Of a stretch of 56,376 nucleotides of DNA, positions 25,430-34,527 are shown one piece after another. Origin of the DNA: Anaerolineales bacterium UBA3499 (GTDB lineage Bacteria; Chloroflexota; Anaerolineae; Anaerolineales; UBA11657); NCBI GenBank assembly GCA_002377585.1, contig DFQC01000015.1, positions 1-56,376 of the forward strand, in the 5' to 3' direction. Below the pieces are notes generated by a model, which was not told the DNA's origin, ran no database searches, and was given only the letters and a program-made list of their open reading frames with translations. The translations under genes were made by a program, and so were the position numbers. Within the stretch, counting starts at the first letter, position 1. Each line of letters starts with the position of its first letter.

Positions 25430-27892
25430 ATGCATTCTGACAGATCGTTAGGCCTTTATAGGGTGATAAATGTACGTGTATTGCTGCTATTTGCGATTGT
25501 AGTGGTGGCAATGCACGGTTTGCGTTTGATCATGGGTGAACTATCCCTAGTACGTGCGTGGGATTACTTGGAACAATATGTGACAGTCAGGTATGGAGAT
25601 AGTTTGTTGTGGAAGGAACATGGATTTCATCTTTGGTATCCGCTTTCTCGTGGAGGATTCTCTTTTCTCACTCATGGCGACAATGATCTATTATTTGGTG
25701 TTTTAGGGTTGTTTTTACCAATACATTGGTCTTATATATTTCACAGAATTGTTACTATTTTTATATCTTGTCTGGGTATGTACCTGTTTGTCAGAGATTT
25801 GCCCAAAATAGGTGAAGTGGGAGCTGCTCTTGGTGGCCTAGTATTTGCTTTTGTTGTCAACATAATATACGAAGATGTGTTTACACCTGCTTGGCTTCCT
25901 TTGTTTTTCTTTGTGTCTAATAGGGCTATAGGTTCCCGATCGTTATATCCTACATTTTTTGCCGGTCTACTGTTAGGTTTTGTTTTGTATAACCATGTCA
26001 GGATAGGTTTGGTGCAAGCACCATTGCATCTAGTATTGGTTTTAGCTTTGTATTACGGTAAACGATCGAATATGGTTTCTGCTCTTTCACGTTTAGTTGG
26101 CATTTGGTGTATTGGTTTAGTTATGTTTACACCTATGCTATCGGAGTTATGGGGTGTTCTTCCTACTGCTACACGTAATACATGGGGCGATACGCACGTA
26201 CAAGATTTCGGTGCTGCTGCCATTAGTTTCTTACGTCCTTTAACTTACTTAACCTATTTTTCGCAGGTAGGGATCATTCCTTTCATAGGATTTTTGGTGA
26301 CTGTTACCCTAGCAAACAAGCCCAGAGAGGTTCGGGCGCTATTGTGGGTTATATTGACTATGGTGTTAACTACATACTTTGTGTACCCATTACTTACTGT
26401 ATGGTCATGGTTTGACCAAGTAAGGACTCTTAGGAATTTAGCATACATTATTAATTCATTGCCAGTATTTTTTATTCCAGTAGCAATATGGGGGTTGGTA
26501 CAGTTGGCGCATGGAATCGCACAGCCGACATGGTTTCGCTACATGCGTAAACGACCTAAATTAACTTGTTTATTGATAATTATCATTACATCTACTCAAT
26601 TATATAGAACAGCACTGGCTTGGAACATATCATGGAGTACAGGACAATTTTATTTTCTCTATGCCATATCATATATCAGTGTTGTTATCATTATTATGTT
26701 ATTGATTATTAATCGACGTTTGGACTTACGGCTCAATGATTTTTCAAAATGGTTTTCAAATACTGCAAAATTAAGTAGGAGTGCACTACCATTCTTTTGT
26801 GTATGTATTCTAGATAGTTGGTTTCAAACTTTGCGCTTTGCAGCGGTGAATGTTTTGGCAATGTCTTCATTCCAGGCAGTAAGTAGTCCTGCATATGAAT
26901 ATATAGCTTCACAATCAAATCCAAGATTTGCAAAGACTGCTGTAGTCTGGCAAACTGCTGTCCAATCTGTTGCTCCTCCCAGATATGGGATACCCACAAT
27001 TAATGGATATTCAAGTGTGGTCTCTGATCAATATGCCAGATTCTGGATGGCGTTGATTGATCCAGTTATGGATCGCTCAGAAGAGTTAAGAAATGATTAC
27101 TTGAGCTATCCTAGAAGGTTACCCTTGTATTGGAATAGTGATGATATTGAGGACGGTGGAAATATAGACAGCATTGTCTACAGACCTTTGTTGAATATGA
27201 TGGGAACAGAGTATGTATCTTCAGGTAGGATAATAAATGATTCGGATAGTTATAATCTTACATTTATTGATATTGGTAATACAGAAATTTCTTCAGTACC
27301 ATTGTGGGCCACACTAGGTCGCCGGTTGATTGGTTTACCACATAAAACCAAACCTCCATTTTGGCAAGAGGTTTATCTCTATCGGAATGAAGATGTTTTC
27401 CCTGAAGCATGGATTGCGTTTGATACGGCAGTTTTTTCAGACACAGGTGCATTGCTCGAGGGAATGACTACTGCATCCAATACAGATTTACGAGAAAAAG
27501 CGTATTTGTTAGCTTCAGAAATTGAAGATTTGTCACTGGATAATTCTCTTGAACAAGCAACAGGCTCAGTCGTTATCGAGGCTTATCATCCTGATCGCAT
27601 TGAATTTGATGTTGATGTATCACAGGCTGGAATTTTAGTTTATCCTGACAACAATTCTTCAGGCTGGATGGTAGAAATAAATGGTAAACAATCAGAGCTG
27701 TTGACTGTATATGGTACATTCAAAGGTGTTATCGTACCTAAGGGGTCTAGTGAAGTAATAATGTATTATCGTCCTGAATTCACCTTGTTTGCTATGAAGG
27801 TAGCATTATCTCTAGCCTTAGCTATTATATTTTGGGGTTTGGGTATTTTGATGCTTTCCAAGTTTAGGAAACACACACATTTTGTTAGCTAG
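25430..27892 (+). CDS. YfhO-like/GT-C membrane protein
   Basis: An 820-residue polytopic protein with about a dozen helices up to residue 470 (and one near the end), then a large external domain. GDNDLLFGVLG after the second segment and GLVFAFVVN fit YfhO-type proteins. The C-terminal beta-rich part contains ILVYPDNNSSGWMVEINGKQ, then GVIVPKGSSEVIMYYRPEF, matching the conserved VDGK and V-x-V-P-x-G-x-H-x-V-x-[FY]-x-Y-x-P end of YfhO family members. In Gram-positive bacteria YfhO/GtcA-like proteins glycosylate cell-wall polymers from polyprenyl-phosphate sugars. No ribosome-binding site stands out at the ATG. Exact substrate unknown. Confidence 0.75.
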   Translation: MHSDRSLGLYRVINVRVLLLFAIVVVAMHGLRLIMGELSLVRAWDYLEQYVTVRYGDSLLWKEHGFHLWYPLSRGGFSFLTHGDNDLLFGVLGLFLPIHWSYIFHRIVTIFISCLGMYLFVRDLPKIGEVGAALGGLVFAFVVNIIYEDVFTPAWLPLFFFVSNRAIGSRSLYPTFFAGLLLGFVLYNHVRIGLVQAPLHLVLVLALYYGKRSNMVSALSRLVGIWCIGLVMFTPMLSELWGVLPTATRNTWGDTHVQDFGAAAISFLRPLTYLTYFSQVGIIPFIGFLVTVTLANKPREVRALLWVILTMVLTTYFVYPLLTVWSWFDQVRTLRNLAYIINSLPVFFIPVAIWGLVQLAHGIAQPTWFRYMRKRPKLTCLLIIIITSTQLYRTALAWNISWSTGQFYFLYAISYISVVIIIMLLIINRRLDLRLNDFSKWFSNTAKLSRSALPFFCVCILDSWFQTLRFAAVNVLAMSSFQAVSSPAYEYIASQSNPRFAKTAVVWQTAVQSVAPPRYGIPTINGYSSVVSDQYARFWMALIDPVMDRSEELRNDYLSYPRRLPLYWNSDDIEDGGNIDSIVYRPLLNMMGTEYVSSGRIINDSDSYNLTFIDIGNTEISSVPLWATLGRRLIGLPHKTKPPFWQEVYLYRNEDVFPEAWIAFDTAVFSDTGALLEGMTTASNTDLREKAYLLASEIEDLSLDNSLEQATGSVVIEAYHPDRIEFDVDVSQAGILVYPDNNSSGWMVEINGKQSELLTVYGTFKGVIVPKGSSEVIMYYRPEFTLFAMKVALSLALAIIFWGLGILMLSKFRKHTHFVS

Positions 27893-27962
27893 CTAGCCTT
27901 GAGTTCTCGCAGTTGAATCCAATAATCAAAGTTGCTGAACAAACAGTATATAGGTGTTTTCA

Positions 27963-28148
27963 TTGTTATTAAACAAATCAATCAATAATTTTGTGGTACA
28001 TGTAGTGTTATCTATATGGATGTTGGCAGCTGTGTCAATTAGGCTACGTGTGAACATATATGAACCACTTACTAATTTTCTAAAAGTACATGGTTTGTGG
28101 CCACCCATGGTATTACTGCAAGAGCTCAAGCTTTGGATTGGATTCTAA
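27963..28148 (+). CDS. Possible small membrane protein, no recognised family
   Basis: In the 277-base gap between two large membrane-protein genes, a frame of about 61 codons is preceded by an in-frame stop at 27951. AGGTG at 27952-27956 stands six bases before the TTG at 27963; an earlier in-frame GTG at 27954 overlaps it. The product has one hydrophobic segment (VVHVVLSIWMLAAV) and an amphipathic tail with WPPMVLL. Codon use looks like the neighbours, but an antisense frame of similar length exists, so this could be chance. Confidence 0.33.
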   Translation: MLLNKSINNFVVHVVLSIWMLAAVSIRLRVNIYEPLTNFLKVHGLWPPMVLLQELKLWIGF

Positions 28149-28169
28149 TAAATAGAAAATAGGGAACTA

Positions 28170-30095
28170 ATGTTTGTGTCAGTAAGTATTTGCCTAATAT
28201 ATACAATCTCATGTTTGACTATTGGATTTTTGTTGCTTCCAGTAATTGGTGTTGCACGGAGTGCCTGGCGCAATTATTCGGCATTGGCAATCATAGCAAC
28301 TGCTTTGATGATAGGGCAATGCTTGTTTGTAATTGCATGGACAGGACTTGGTTTGATGGGGTATTTCTTTCTGGTTCCTATTATTATACTGTTGGTATTG
28401 CCAGTATTCATAGGAATAGTATTTGTACGCAGGGATATTGCAGATATATTCAATCGGTTATTTGGTCAGATAACTAATCATTTTCTTGCACTGCCATCAC
28501 ATATGAAATTTGTAGAAATTCTAGTAGTTTTGGTAGTGATACTACTCGGCATTTTTAATGCGAGTTTACCTGTTAGATTTGGTGCTGGTGACGGTATATT
28601 TTTCTACATGGTATTGCCAAAGTTGATGGCTGCCTCTGGTCGACTAATGCCTGTTATTGGATATGAACATACCCATAGTATATCCGGGCTATTCGGTGAG
28701 ATGCATCATTCGGTCATGTTAGCGCTTGGTAACGAGCAGGCAGCTTTGTTATTTGTTTGGGTCACTACTCTAACTATGACCGCTATCTTGGTATCTCTTT
28801 GCGGAAGTCTAGGTGTAGGGCATGTAGGAAAAGCAGTTGCTATGGTGATGCTGTTATCATCAACTACTGTCAGTTTTTATATGATTGATGGTAAAGTGGA
28901 TATTTTTGCCGCATGTTTGGGGATTGCAGCTTTGTATTGGATTGTGGAGCTCAAACGATCTTCAGTAAATTGGTCAGCTTTTTATTTGACTGGTCTATTT
29001 GCTGGCTTTGCTGTAGTCGCTAAAGCGACATATGTTGTCGCTGTAGTGTTGCCAATATCCATAATGCTATTGTGGGAAGTACGCAAATCCCGGTATCCAA
29101 TGCATGTGTGGATTGGTTTTATTCTCATTATGATATTGCCTTTGTTCACACTTATGGTAAAAAATAGCGTCTTATTCCAAGAACCATTTGCTCCATTTTT
29201 TTTCTTGGATGAGGAAATTGGTGACAAATATATTTCCCAAGGATATTGGAATTCTCTGGATGTTGCACGTAACATACTGCTAACTTATCCGTTTGCATTA
29301 GTCTATGGTGATCATATTTTCCAATATGGAAATTTATCAGGGTTGTATTTAGCGTTTGCACCACTTATATTGCTAGTAACTATCGATACTTGGAGAAAGC
29401 ATCATCTCCTAGTACGTTTTAGTATAGTCATTCTAATCACGGTAGTGGTGGGGGCAGTCTTGCAAGCGAGATATTTTGCGCCAAGATTTATGCTTCCTGC
29501 TTTGTTATCACTAATACCTGCTATTGCGTTTGCGACTGAGAAGGTATATTGTTCTAGTCGAAAAAATATATGGTTGAGAAGTGTGTTAATAGTGTGTTTG
29601 TGTATTGGGTTGATTGGTTACTCGACCATCGAACAGGATATGAAAAGGTTGTTCCGTTACAAGGTACAAGGTGTTGGGATATGCGACCTGGAGGGATTTG
29701 CCTTGCCTGAATGTCATGATATGTTGGCTATGAATGCACTAGCTGGAGTAGGCGACCGCATCAATGTGAGTAGCGGATATACTTATTGGTTGCGTAGCGA
29801 TCTTATTCAATGTATGGCAACCAAAGACGAACAAACTCTACTTAATGGTGGTCCAGATAATATGTCTAAGTTGTATGATCTGGGATTTCAATATGTCGAA
29901 AAAGTGGGCGATTCATGGGATTTGAGCAATGTACCGGCCAACTTGAGTGTAAGCGCTAAATATAGTCGTGATGCCAGAGGGCTGAGTCCAGCAGTAAATA
30001 TTTATGAAATAAGTGCAAAAGACCCCAACATCACAGCGAGTTTTGACTGTAGGCAAGTGAATTATCCAGCATGGGATGTGGTTGCGAGCGATTGA
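28170..30095 (+). CDS. GT-C-like multi-pass membrane protein (putative GT39-like glycosyltransferase)
   Basis: A 641-residue membrane protein. Four helices fill the first 90 residues. After a fifth helix comes the external loop RFGAGDGIFFYMVLPKLMAASGRL, the acidic D-x-x-x-[FY]-H/Y-x-x-x-P-x-x-x-x-x-x-G-x-L pattern seen in GT-C enzymes. About eight further helices run to residue 500. A soluble C-terminal part (about 505-641) contains several cysteines (GICDLEG, PECHD, SDLIQCMA, FDCRQ), possibly disulfide-linked outside the cell. It probably uses a polyprenyl-phosphate sugar. Family identity is a pattern match, not a firm assignment. Confidence 0.62.
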   Translation: MFVSVSICLIYTISCLTIGFLLLPVIGVARSAWRNYSALAIIATALMIGQCLFVIAWTGLGLMGYFFLVPIIILLVLPVFIGIVFVRRDIADIFNRLFGQITNHFLALPSHMKFVEILVVLVVILLGIFNASLPVRFGAGDGIFFYMVLPKLMAASGRLMPVIGYEHTHSISGLFGEMHHSVMLALGNEQAALLFVWVTTLTMTAILVSLCGSLGVGHVGKAVAMVMLLSSTTVSFYMIDGKVDIFAACLGIAALYWIVELKRSSVNWSAFYLTGLFAGFAVVAKATYVVAVVLPISIMLLWEVRKSRYPMHVWIGFILIMILPLFTLMVKNSVLFQEPFAPFFFLDEEIGDKYISQGYWNSLDVARNILLTYPFALVYGDHIFQYGNLSGLYLAFAPLILLVTIDTWRKHHLLVRFSIVILITVVVGAVLQARYFAPRFMLPALLSLIPAIAFATEKVYCSSRKNIWLRSVLIVCLCIGLIGYSTIEQDMKRLFRYKVQGVGICDLEGFALPECHDMLAMNALAGVGDRINVSSGYTYWLRSDLIQCMATKDEQTLLNGGPDNMSKLYDLGFQYVEKVGDSWDLSNVPANLSVSAKYSRDARGLSPAVNIYEISAKDPNITASFDCRQVNYPAWDVVASD

Positions 30096-30102
30096 AAATA
30101 AC

Positions 30103-31728
30103 ATGCTAAATATATTTGATTTGAAGTCTAATACGCGTCCCAAATTAGTTGTGATTATCAGCCTTTTGTTTATGGCAGTGTGGTATATGAAGTCACCTTT
30201 CGGAAGTTACTGGATTAATGCTGGGGATGCGTGGGTTGACGGTGCAGTTATTACGAGTGTTGCAAATGCCAAGCGCATTGGTTGGCAGGAAACTCAGTTT
30301 TTTCCTATTAGGGGTGTCGCACATACTATTGACATTGTGTCATTGAACCCCAAAAGTGGTTATGCTTATGTTTATACTCATTGGCCATCAGGGTATGAGT
30401 GGATTGCATTTGCTTTGGATTATGTAGGAGCAAGGTCATTAGTAGCCCACCGCGTTGTAATGTTATTTCTTTCTATGTCAGGATCCATTTTATGGGCAGT
30501 TGTTTGGAGAAGATATAGTGATTATAAAGTCGGAGCATATTTTTTTGGTGTCTGTGTAATTTCATACTGGTTTTTGGGTTGGAGCACTACACTTGGTTAT
30601 TGGGTTCCATATGTGACATTGTTCTCAGGGTTTAATTTATATCTTTGGTGTGTGCCAGGTCGATGGTCTACTAGTAGGTTTGTGTGGTCTTGGATTATGT
30701 TATTGATTACAAGCCTATTTTCATTACAATTGCTTCCTTGGTCCTTTGTTGTTCTAGGAGGATTAGCCTGTTTTCATCGTATTAATATTTCTTGGCGTCA
30801 ATTCGTTTTGTTAATGACCGCACCTATTTTGGGTTTTGGATCTTTGTTTGTCCGTATTTACTTGTTGTCAAACCAATATGGAATTGATGAAATATCATCA
30901 AGAGTCACAGAAAGAACCGATTGGTTGAACTACCTTACTTCTGCAAACTATTATGGTCTGCTTCTAATTCGTATTGAATATTATCTTGGTATAGGTATTA
31001 CTTTCTTGATCATTTATCATATTGCTATTCTGTTTTCTACTAAAAAATTTGCAAAAATAAGTGATTTTGACTTTCTTTGGATTATAACTTCGCTAGGTGG
31101 CATTGTTTGGTGGTTTCTGTTTCCACAGCAGCATGCAGAACATCCCGGTACAATTGTGTTGTTTGCTCTTTCTCAAACTGCACTATGGGCCAAGTTGTTG
31201 TCAGGAAATTTAACTTTGACATTAATAGGATCAAAGCTTAACAGATTTGTGGTCGCTATTTTTGTTGTCGGGCTTGTAGTGCGTGTTTCGGTTGGTTATT
31301 TGAACCAGATAGTTCCGATACCAAATGAGTTGTCTACACAATTAGTATCGGGTGTATGTGCTACGGATGGTATGATGATGCCAGCAATTCAGTCTTTAGT
31401 GGGTGTGCCATGTCCTCACGTAGGTTCGGAGCGTTTTGGCGGAGATAACATAAGCTGGGACATTGATAATTGTGATGGGAGAGTAAAAAGTGGATTTTTT
31501 ATACATTTTGATTATGTGCCGCGAATAAATTTACCAATTCTTGATGATCTATATGTCATGTATCAGCGATGGCGTAATCCAAGTAATATCAATTTGTATT
31601 TGTCGTCGATAGACGACGATTATTATATTGTTGGGCAGCCCAAAGTAGATGTTGTGTGGAAAGACGGTCCAGTCAGTGTTTATCATCCTGTGAATTATTG
31701 TGTGAGCGGCCCTATTGATCCGTGGTAG
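30103..31728 (+). CDS. GT-C-like multi-pass membrane protein (putative glycosyltransferase)
   Basis: A protein of about 541 residues with a short cytoplasmic start, one helix, then an external loop with NAGDAWVDGAVITSVANAKRIGW and VYTHWPSGYEWIAFALDYVGARSLVAHRVV. The acidic loop plus T-H-[WY]-P-[SP] and a following Arg at the start of a helix is the GT39/GT-C arrangement. Around ten helices follow, then a soluble tail (about 430-541) with scattered Cys. An alternative ATG at 30076 would overlap the preceding gene by 20 bases; the ATG at 30103 avoids that, but neither has a clear ribosome-binding site. It is the sixth GT-C-like gene in the window. Confidence 0.65.
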   Translation: MLNIFDLKSNTRPKLVVIISLLFMAVWYMKSPFGSYWINAGDAWVDGAVITSVANAKRIGWQETQFFPIRGVAHTIDIVSLNPKSGYAYVYTHWPSGYEWIAFALDYVGARSLVAHRVVMLFLSMSGSILWAVVWRRYSDYKVGAYFFGVCVISYWFLGWSTTLGYWVPYVTLFSGFNLYLWCVPGRWSTSRFVWSWIMLLITSLFSLQLLPWSFVVLGGLACFHRINISWRQFVLLMTAPILGFGSLFVRIYLLSNQYGIDEISSRVTERTDWLNYLTSANYYGLLLIRIEYYLGIGITFLIIYHIAILFSTKKFAKISDFDFLWIITSLGGIVWWFLFPQQHAEHPGTIVLFALSQTALWAKLLSGNLTLTLIGSKLNRFVVAIFVVGLVVRVSVGYLNQIVPIPNELSTQLVSGVCATDGMMMPAIQSLVGVPCPHVGSERFGGDNISWDIDNCDGRVKSGFFIHFDYVPRINLPILDDLYVMYQRWRNPSNINLYLSSIDDDYYIVGQPKVDVVWKDGPVSVYHPVNYCVSGPIDPW

Positions 31729-31829
31729 TTTGACTTACACAACCCAAAATTTGTCTGTGCACTTTGTCGATATGACAGTCAATATGTGGTTGGTATCACT
31801 ACCGTAATTAACGACTATGTATGATAATT

Positions 31830-31835
31830 GGAGGG
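31830..31835 (+). promoter_or_regulatory. Ribosome-binding site selecting the permease start
   Basis: GGAGGG ends eight bases before the ATG at 31844. An in-frame ATG at 31817 precedes the site and is therefore less likely. Confidence 0.6.
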
Positions 31836-31843
31836 ATTCAGGC

Positions 31844-32344
31844 ATGCTAATTCCAACATTGATAATGGCTGTAATCGCAGTTACACTCAGTTTAGTAGCT
31901 TATTATCAAGGTGGAGGCCAACATATTGTTGGTATGCAGGTCTCGTACAAAATGATGATAGAAGTTTTACCTTTGCTATTGATAGCATTAGTGGTAGCAG
32001 GTATGGCTCAGGTATTGGCAGTGGAATACCAATCATTCATTTCTAAGTGGCTTGGCCCACAGTCTGGTTTTCGAGGCATATTGATTGGGTCAATGCTCGG
32101 TACTTTAACACCTGGTGGACCGGTTGTGACAGTTCCAATACTTGCTGGACTTCTGCGTTCTGGTAGCAGTGTGGGAGTTGCTGTTGCCTATCTAACTGGA
32201 TGGGGCTTGTGGTCTTTGGACCGTCTGCCATTAGAAATTGGACTTCTGGGATGGAAGTTTACTGTTATTAGAATTGTAAGTGTATGTTTACTTGCGCCAA
32301 TTGCTGGTCTGATAGCACAGGCTTTCTTTGCAGAATCTATATGA
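31844..32344 (+). CDS. Half-size permease of the DUF318/ArsP (COG0701) type
   Basis: A 166-residue protein with four or five helices. The core GTLTPGGPVVTVPILAGLLRSGSS, followed by GVAVAYLTGW and LPLEIGLLG, matches one repeat of DUF318 permeases (normally about 300 or more residues with two such repeats). The Cys residues of the C-S-C motif in typical ArsP-like members are absent and replaced by Gly-Pro-Val, so arsenical binding is not expected. It ends 20 bases before the UDP-sulfoquinovose synthase gene, whose ribosome-binding site lies in the gap. A role in importing or handling the sulfite needed by that enzyme is possible, but it is only an inference from position. Confidence 0.72.
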   Translation: MLIPTLIMAVIAVTLSLVAYYQGGGQHIVGMQVSYKMMIEVLPLLLIALVVAGMAQVLAVEYQSFISKWLGPQSGFRGILIGSMLGTLTPGGPVVTVPILAGLLRSGSSVGVAVAYLTGWGLWSLDRLPLEIGLLGWKFTVIRIVSVCLLAPIAGLIAQAFFAESI

Positions 32345-32364
32345 TTTAGGAGGCACATGCAATT

Positions 32365-33546
32365 ATGCGGGTATTTATTGCAGGTATAGATGGATACTTG
32401 GGATGGCCACTTGCGCAGTATTTAGCTGCTCGTGGACATCAGGTTGGTGGAGTTGATGGATACCAACGTAGGCAGTGGGTTTCAGAAATGGGCAGCCAGA
32501 GTGCTACGCCTATTTTGGACATGTATGATCGTAAAAGTGCTTATCAAGATGCTTTCAGTGAAAATCTGTGGTTCAGAGAAGGTGATTTGACTAATTGGGA
32601 ATTTGTGCGTGACTCTGTGTCAGATTTTCGACCAGAAGCAATAGTGCACTTGGGTGAGTGTCCTTCAGCACCATATTCTATGATTGATTTGGAGCATACG
32701 GTTCTCGTCCAACAAAATAATATTGTGGGAACTCTTAATATATTACATGCTATGCGAGACATTACACCTGACGCTCACTTGGTTAAGTTGGGTACTATGG
32801 GTGAATATGGCACACCAAACATCGATATTCCGGAAGGATTTTTTGAAATAGAGTATCAGGGTAGAAAGGATGTACTACCTTTTCCTAGGCAAGCAGGGTC
32901 TTGGTATCATTGGAGCAAGGTACATGATAGCAACAATGTTATGTTTGCTTGTAAGATGTGGGGATTGCGTAGTACTGACATTATGCAAGGAGTGGTTTTT
33001 GGTACCCGTGTTGATGAAACGCAGAATGATGACCGGATGATTACTAGAGTGGATTTCGATCAAGCATTTGGTACGATTATAAATCGCTTTTGCTGTCAGG
33101 CAATTGTTGGTCATCCGCTTACTCCTTATGGTAATGGCGGTCAGAAGCGTAGTTTCATACCATTGAAAGATTCTATGCAATGTTTGACTTTAGTTGTTGA
33201 AAACCCTCCTGATACGGCCGACTATCGAGTTTTTAATCAGTTTCAAGGTGTATTTACTGTCAAGGAACTAGCTCTCAAAGTTCGCCAAGTAGCTGCTGAA
33301 GTTGGTTTTGATGTTCCAATCACTAATCTAGAAAATCCGCGGATTGAAGCTGAAAATCATTACTACAATCCCGCGCATCGGGCACTTTTTGATTTAGGTT
33401 ACCAACCTACTGAAGATATTGATAAAGAAGTACGGATGATGCTTGAGGACCTAATGAAGTATAGAGACAGAATAGAGGCTAATAAAGATGTACTTATTCC
33501 GGATGTAAGGTGGAATGGTTCTAGGGAGAAGGTGCAAACAATTTAG
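32365..33546 (+). CDS. sqdB: UDP-sulfoquinovose synthase (SQD1/SqdB/Agl3 family)
   Basis: A 393-residue enzyme joining sulfite to UDP-glucose to give UDP-sulfoquinovose, via an SDR mechanism with bound NAD. Identity is strong along the whole length: GIDGYLGWPLA, HLGECPSAPYSMID, QQNNIVGTLN, LVKLGTMGEYGTPNIDI with Thr144, SWYHWSKVHDSNN with Tyr181 and Lys185, VFNQFQGVFTVKELA, and NPRIEAENHYYNP. TAGGAGG about 12 bases upstream supports the ATG. No sqdX-type SQDG synthase follows, so sulfoquinovose here may go into a glycan, as with archaeal Agl3, rather than only into sulfolipid (inference). Confidence 0.95.
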   Translation: MRVFIAGIDGYLGWPLAQYLAARGHQVGGVDGYQRRQWVSEMGSQSATPILDMYDRKSAYQDAFSENLWFREGDLTNWEFVRDSVSDFRPEAIVHLGECPSAPYSMIDLEHTVLVQQNNIVGTLNILHAMRDITPDAHLVKLGTMGEYGTPNIDIPEGFFEIEYQGRKDVLPFPRQAGSWYHWSKVHDSNNVMFACKMWGLRSTDIMQGVVFGTRVDETQNDDRMITRVDFDQAFGTIINRFCCQAIVGHPLTPYGNGGQKRSFIPLKDSMQCLTLVVENPPDTADYRVFNQFQGVFTVKELALKVRQVAAEVGFDVPITNLENPRIEAENHYYNPAHRALFDLGYQPTEDIDKEVRMMLEDLMKYRDRIEANKDVLIPDVRWNGSREKVQTI

Positions 33547-33573
33547 TCTGGTTGTAAAGGCGAATTGAGCCTA

Positions 33574-34518
33574 ATGAAAATTACTAGTGTTTTGGTGACG
33601 GGCGGAGCTGGGTTTATTGGAGCTAATCTAGTTCGTATGTTACTTAAGCGTGATTGTAAAGTTACTGTCTTTGATAATTTTAGTACGGGACGATATGCAT
33701 ATTTAGAAGGTTTGCCTGTTGACATTGTTGAGGGAGACGTCTTGGATAGAGATCTTTTAATTGAAGTTATCAGATCTCATCAATCGATTATACATTTAGC
33801 AGCTCAGACAGGTGTTCCTGGTTCATTACTTGACCCTTATCATGACTGCGAAGCAAATGTAGTCGGCACCCTCAATGTCCTAGAGGCATGTCGAGCAGCA
33901 GCCAAAGATAGCTCTGCCACTAAGATGTCACAGAAGATTGTTTTTGCCTCTTCTAATGCACCTTTGGGTAGACAAATACCACCCGCTGCTGAGGATAAGG
34001 CGCCTTTGCCAGTTTCTCCATATGGAGCGAGCAAGCTAGCAGCAGAAGCCTACTGTTTGGCGTACTATGGCTCTTGGGGATTAAATACAATTGTCCTGCG
34101 GTTTGGTAACGTTTATGGCCCTTTTTCCGAGCACAAAGGTAGTGTGGTCGCTGAGTTTTTTAAGGCAATTTGTAATAATAATGTTATTACAATGCATGGG
34201 GATGGAGCGCAAACACGAGATTTTGTTTATGTTGCGGATTTGTGCAGAGCGGTGCTATTGGCGTTAGACTGTAATGAAGCTGGTGAAGTATTCCAAATTG
34301 CTACAGGTGTTGAAACTAGCATTAATAGATTGATTGAAATGGTCCGGGATGTGTCTGGACGCGATACTAGTATTTATAAAGCTCCGACAAGACATGGAGA
34401 TGTGCGCAAGAATTATTCTATGATTGTAAAGGCGCGCGAGATACTAGGTTGGGAGCCAGAAGTTGATTTGGATTTGGGTCTGCGCAAAACATACGAATGG
34501 TTTGTCAAAAAAACATAG
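33574..34518 (+). CDS. NAD-dependent epimerase/dehydratase (UDP-glucose-4-epimerase-like SDR)
   Basis: A 314-residue extended SDR. NAD motif TGGAGFIGANLV; HLAAQTGVPGSLLDP; catalytic FASSNAPLG; Tyr/Lys in SPYGASKLAAEAY; RFGNVYGP; GAQTRDFVYVADLCRAV; the end RHGDVRKNYSMIVKAREILGWEP is typical of UDP-GlcNAc/UDP-glucose 4-epimerase-like proteins. The catalytic segment reads SSNAPLG rather than SSAAVYG, a minor departure. An in-frame TTG at 33565 is an alternative start. It lies between sqdB and a lipid-sugar synthase. Confidence 0.86.
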   Translation: MKITSVLVTGGAGFIGANLVRMLLKRDCKVTVFDNFSTGRYAYLEGLPVDIVEGDVLDRDLLIEVIRSHQSIIHLAAQTGVPGSLLDPYHDCEANVVGTLNVLEACRAAAKDSSATKMSQKIVFASSNAPLGRQIPPAAEDKAPLPVSPYGASKLAAEAYCLAYYGSWGLNTIVLRFGNVYGPFSEHKGSVVAEFFKAICNNNVITMHGDGAQTRDFVYVADLCRAVLLALDCNEAGEVFQIATGVETSINRLIEMVRDVSGRDTSIYKAPTRHGDVRKNYSMIVKAREILGWEPEVDLDLGLRKTYEWFVKKT

Positions 34519-34527
34519 GGGTTAACT

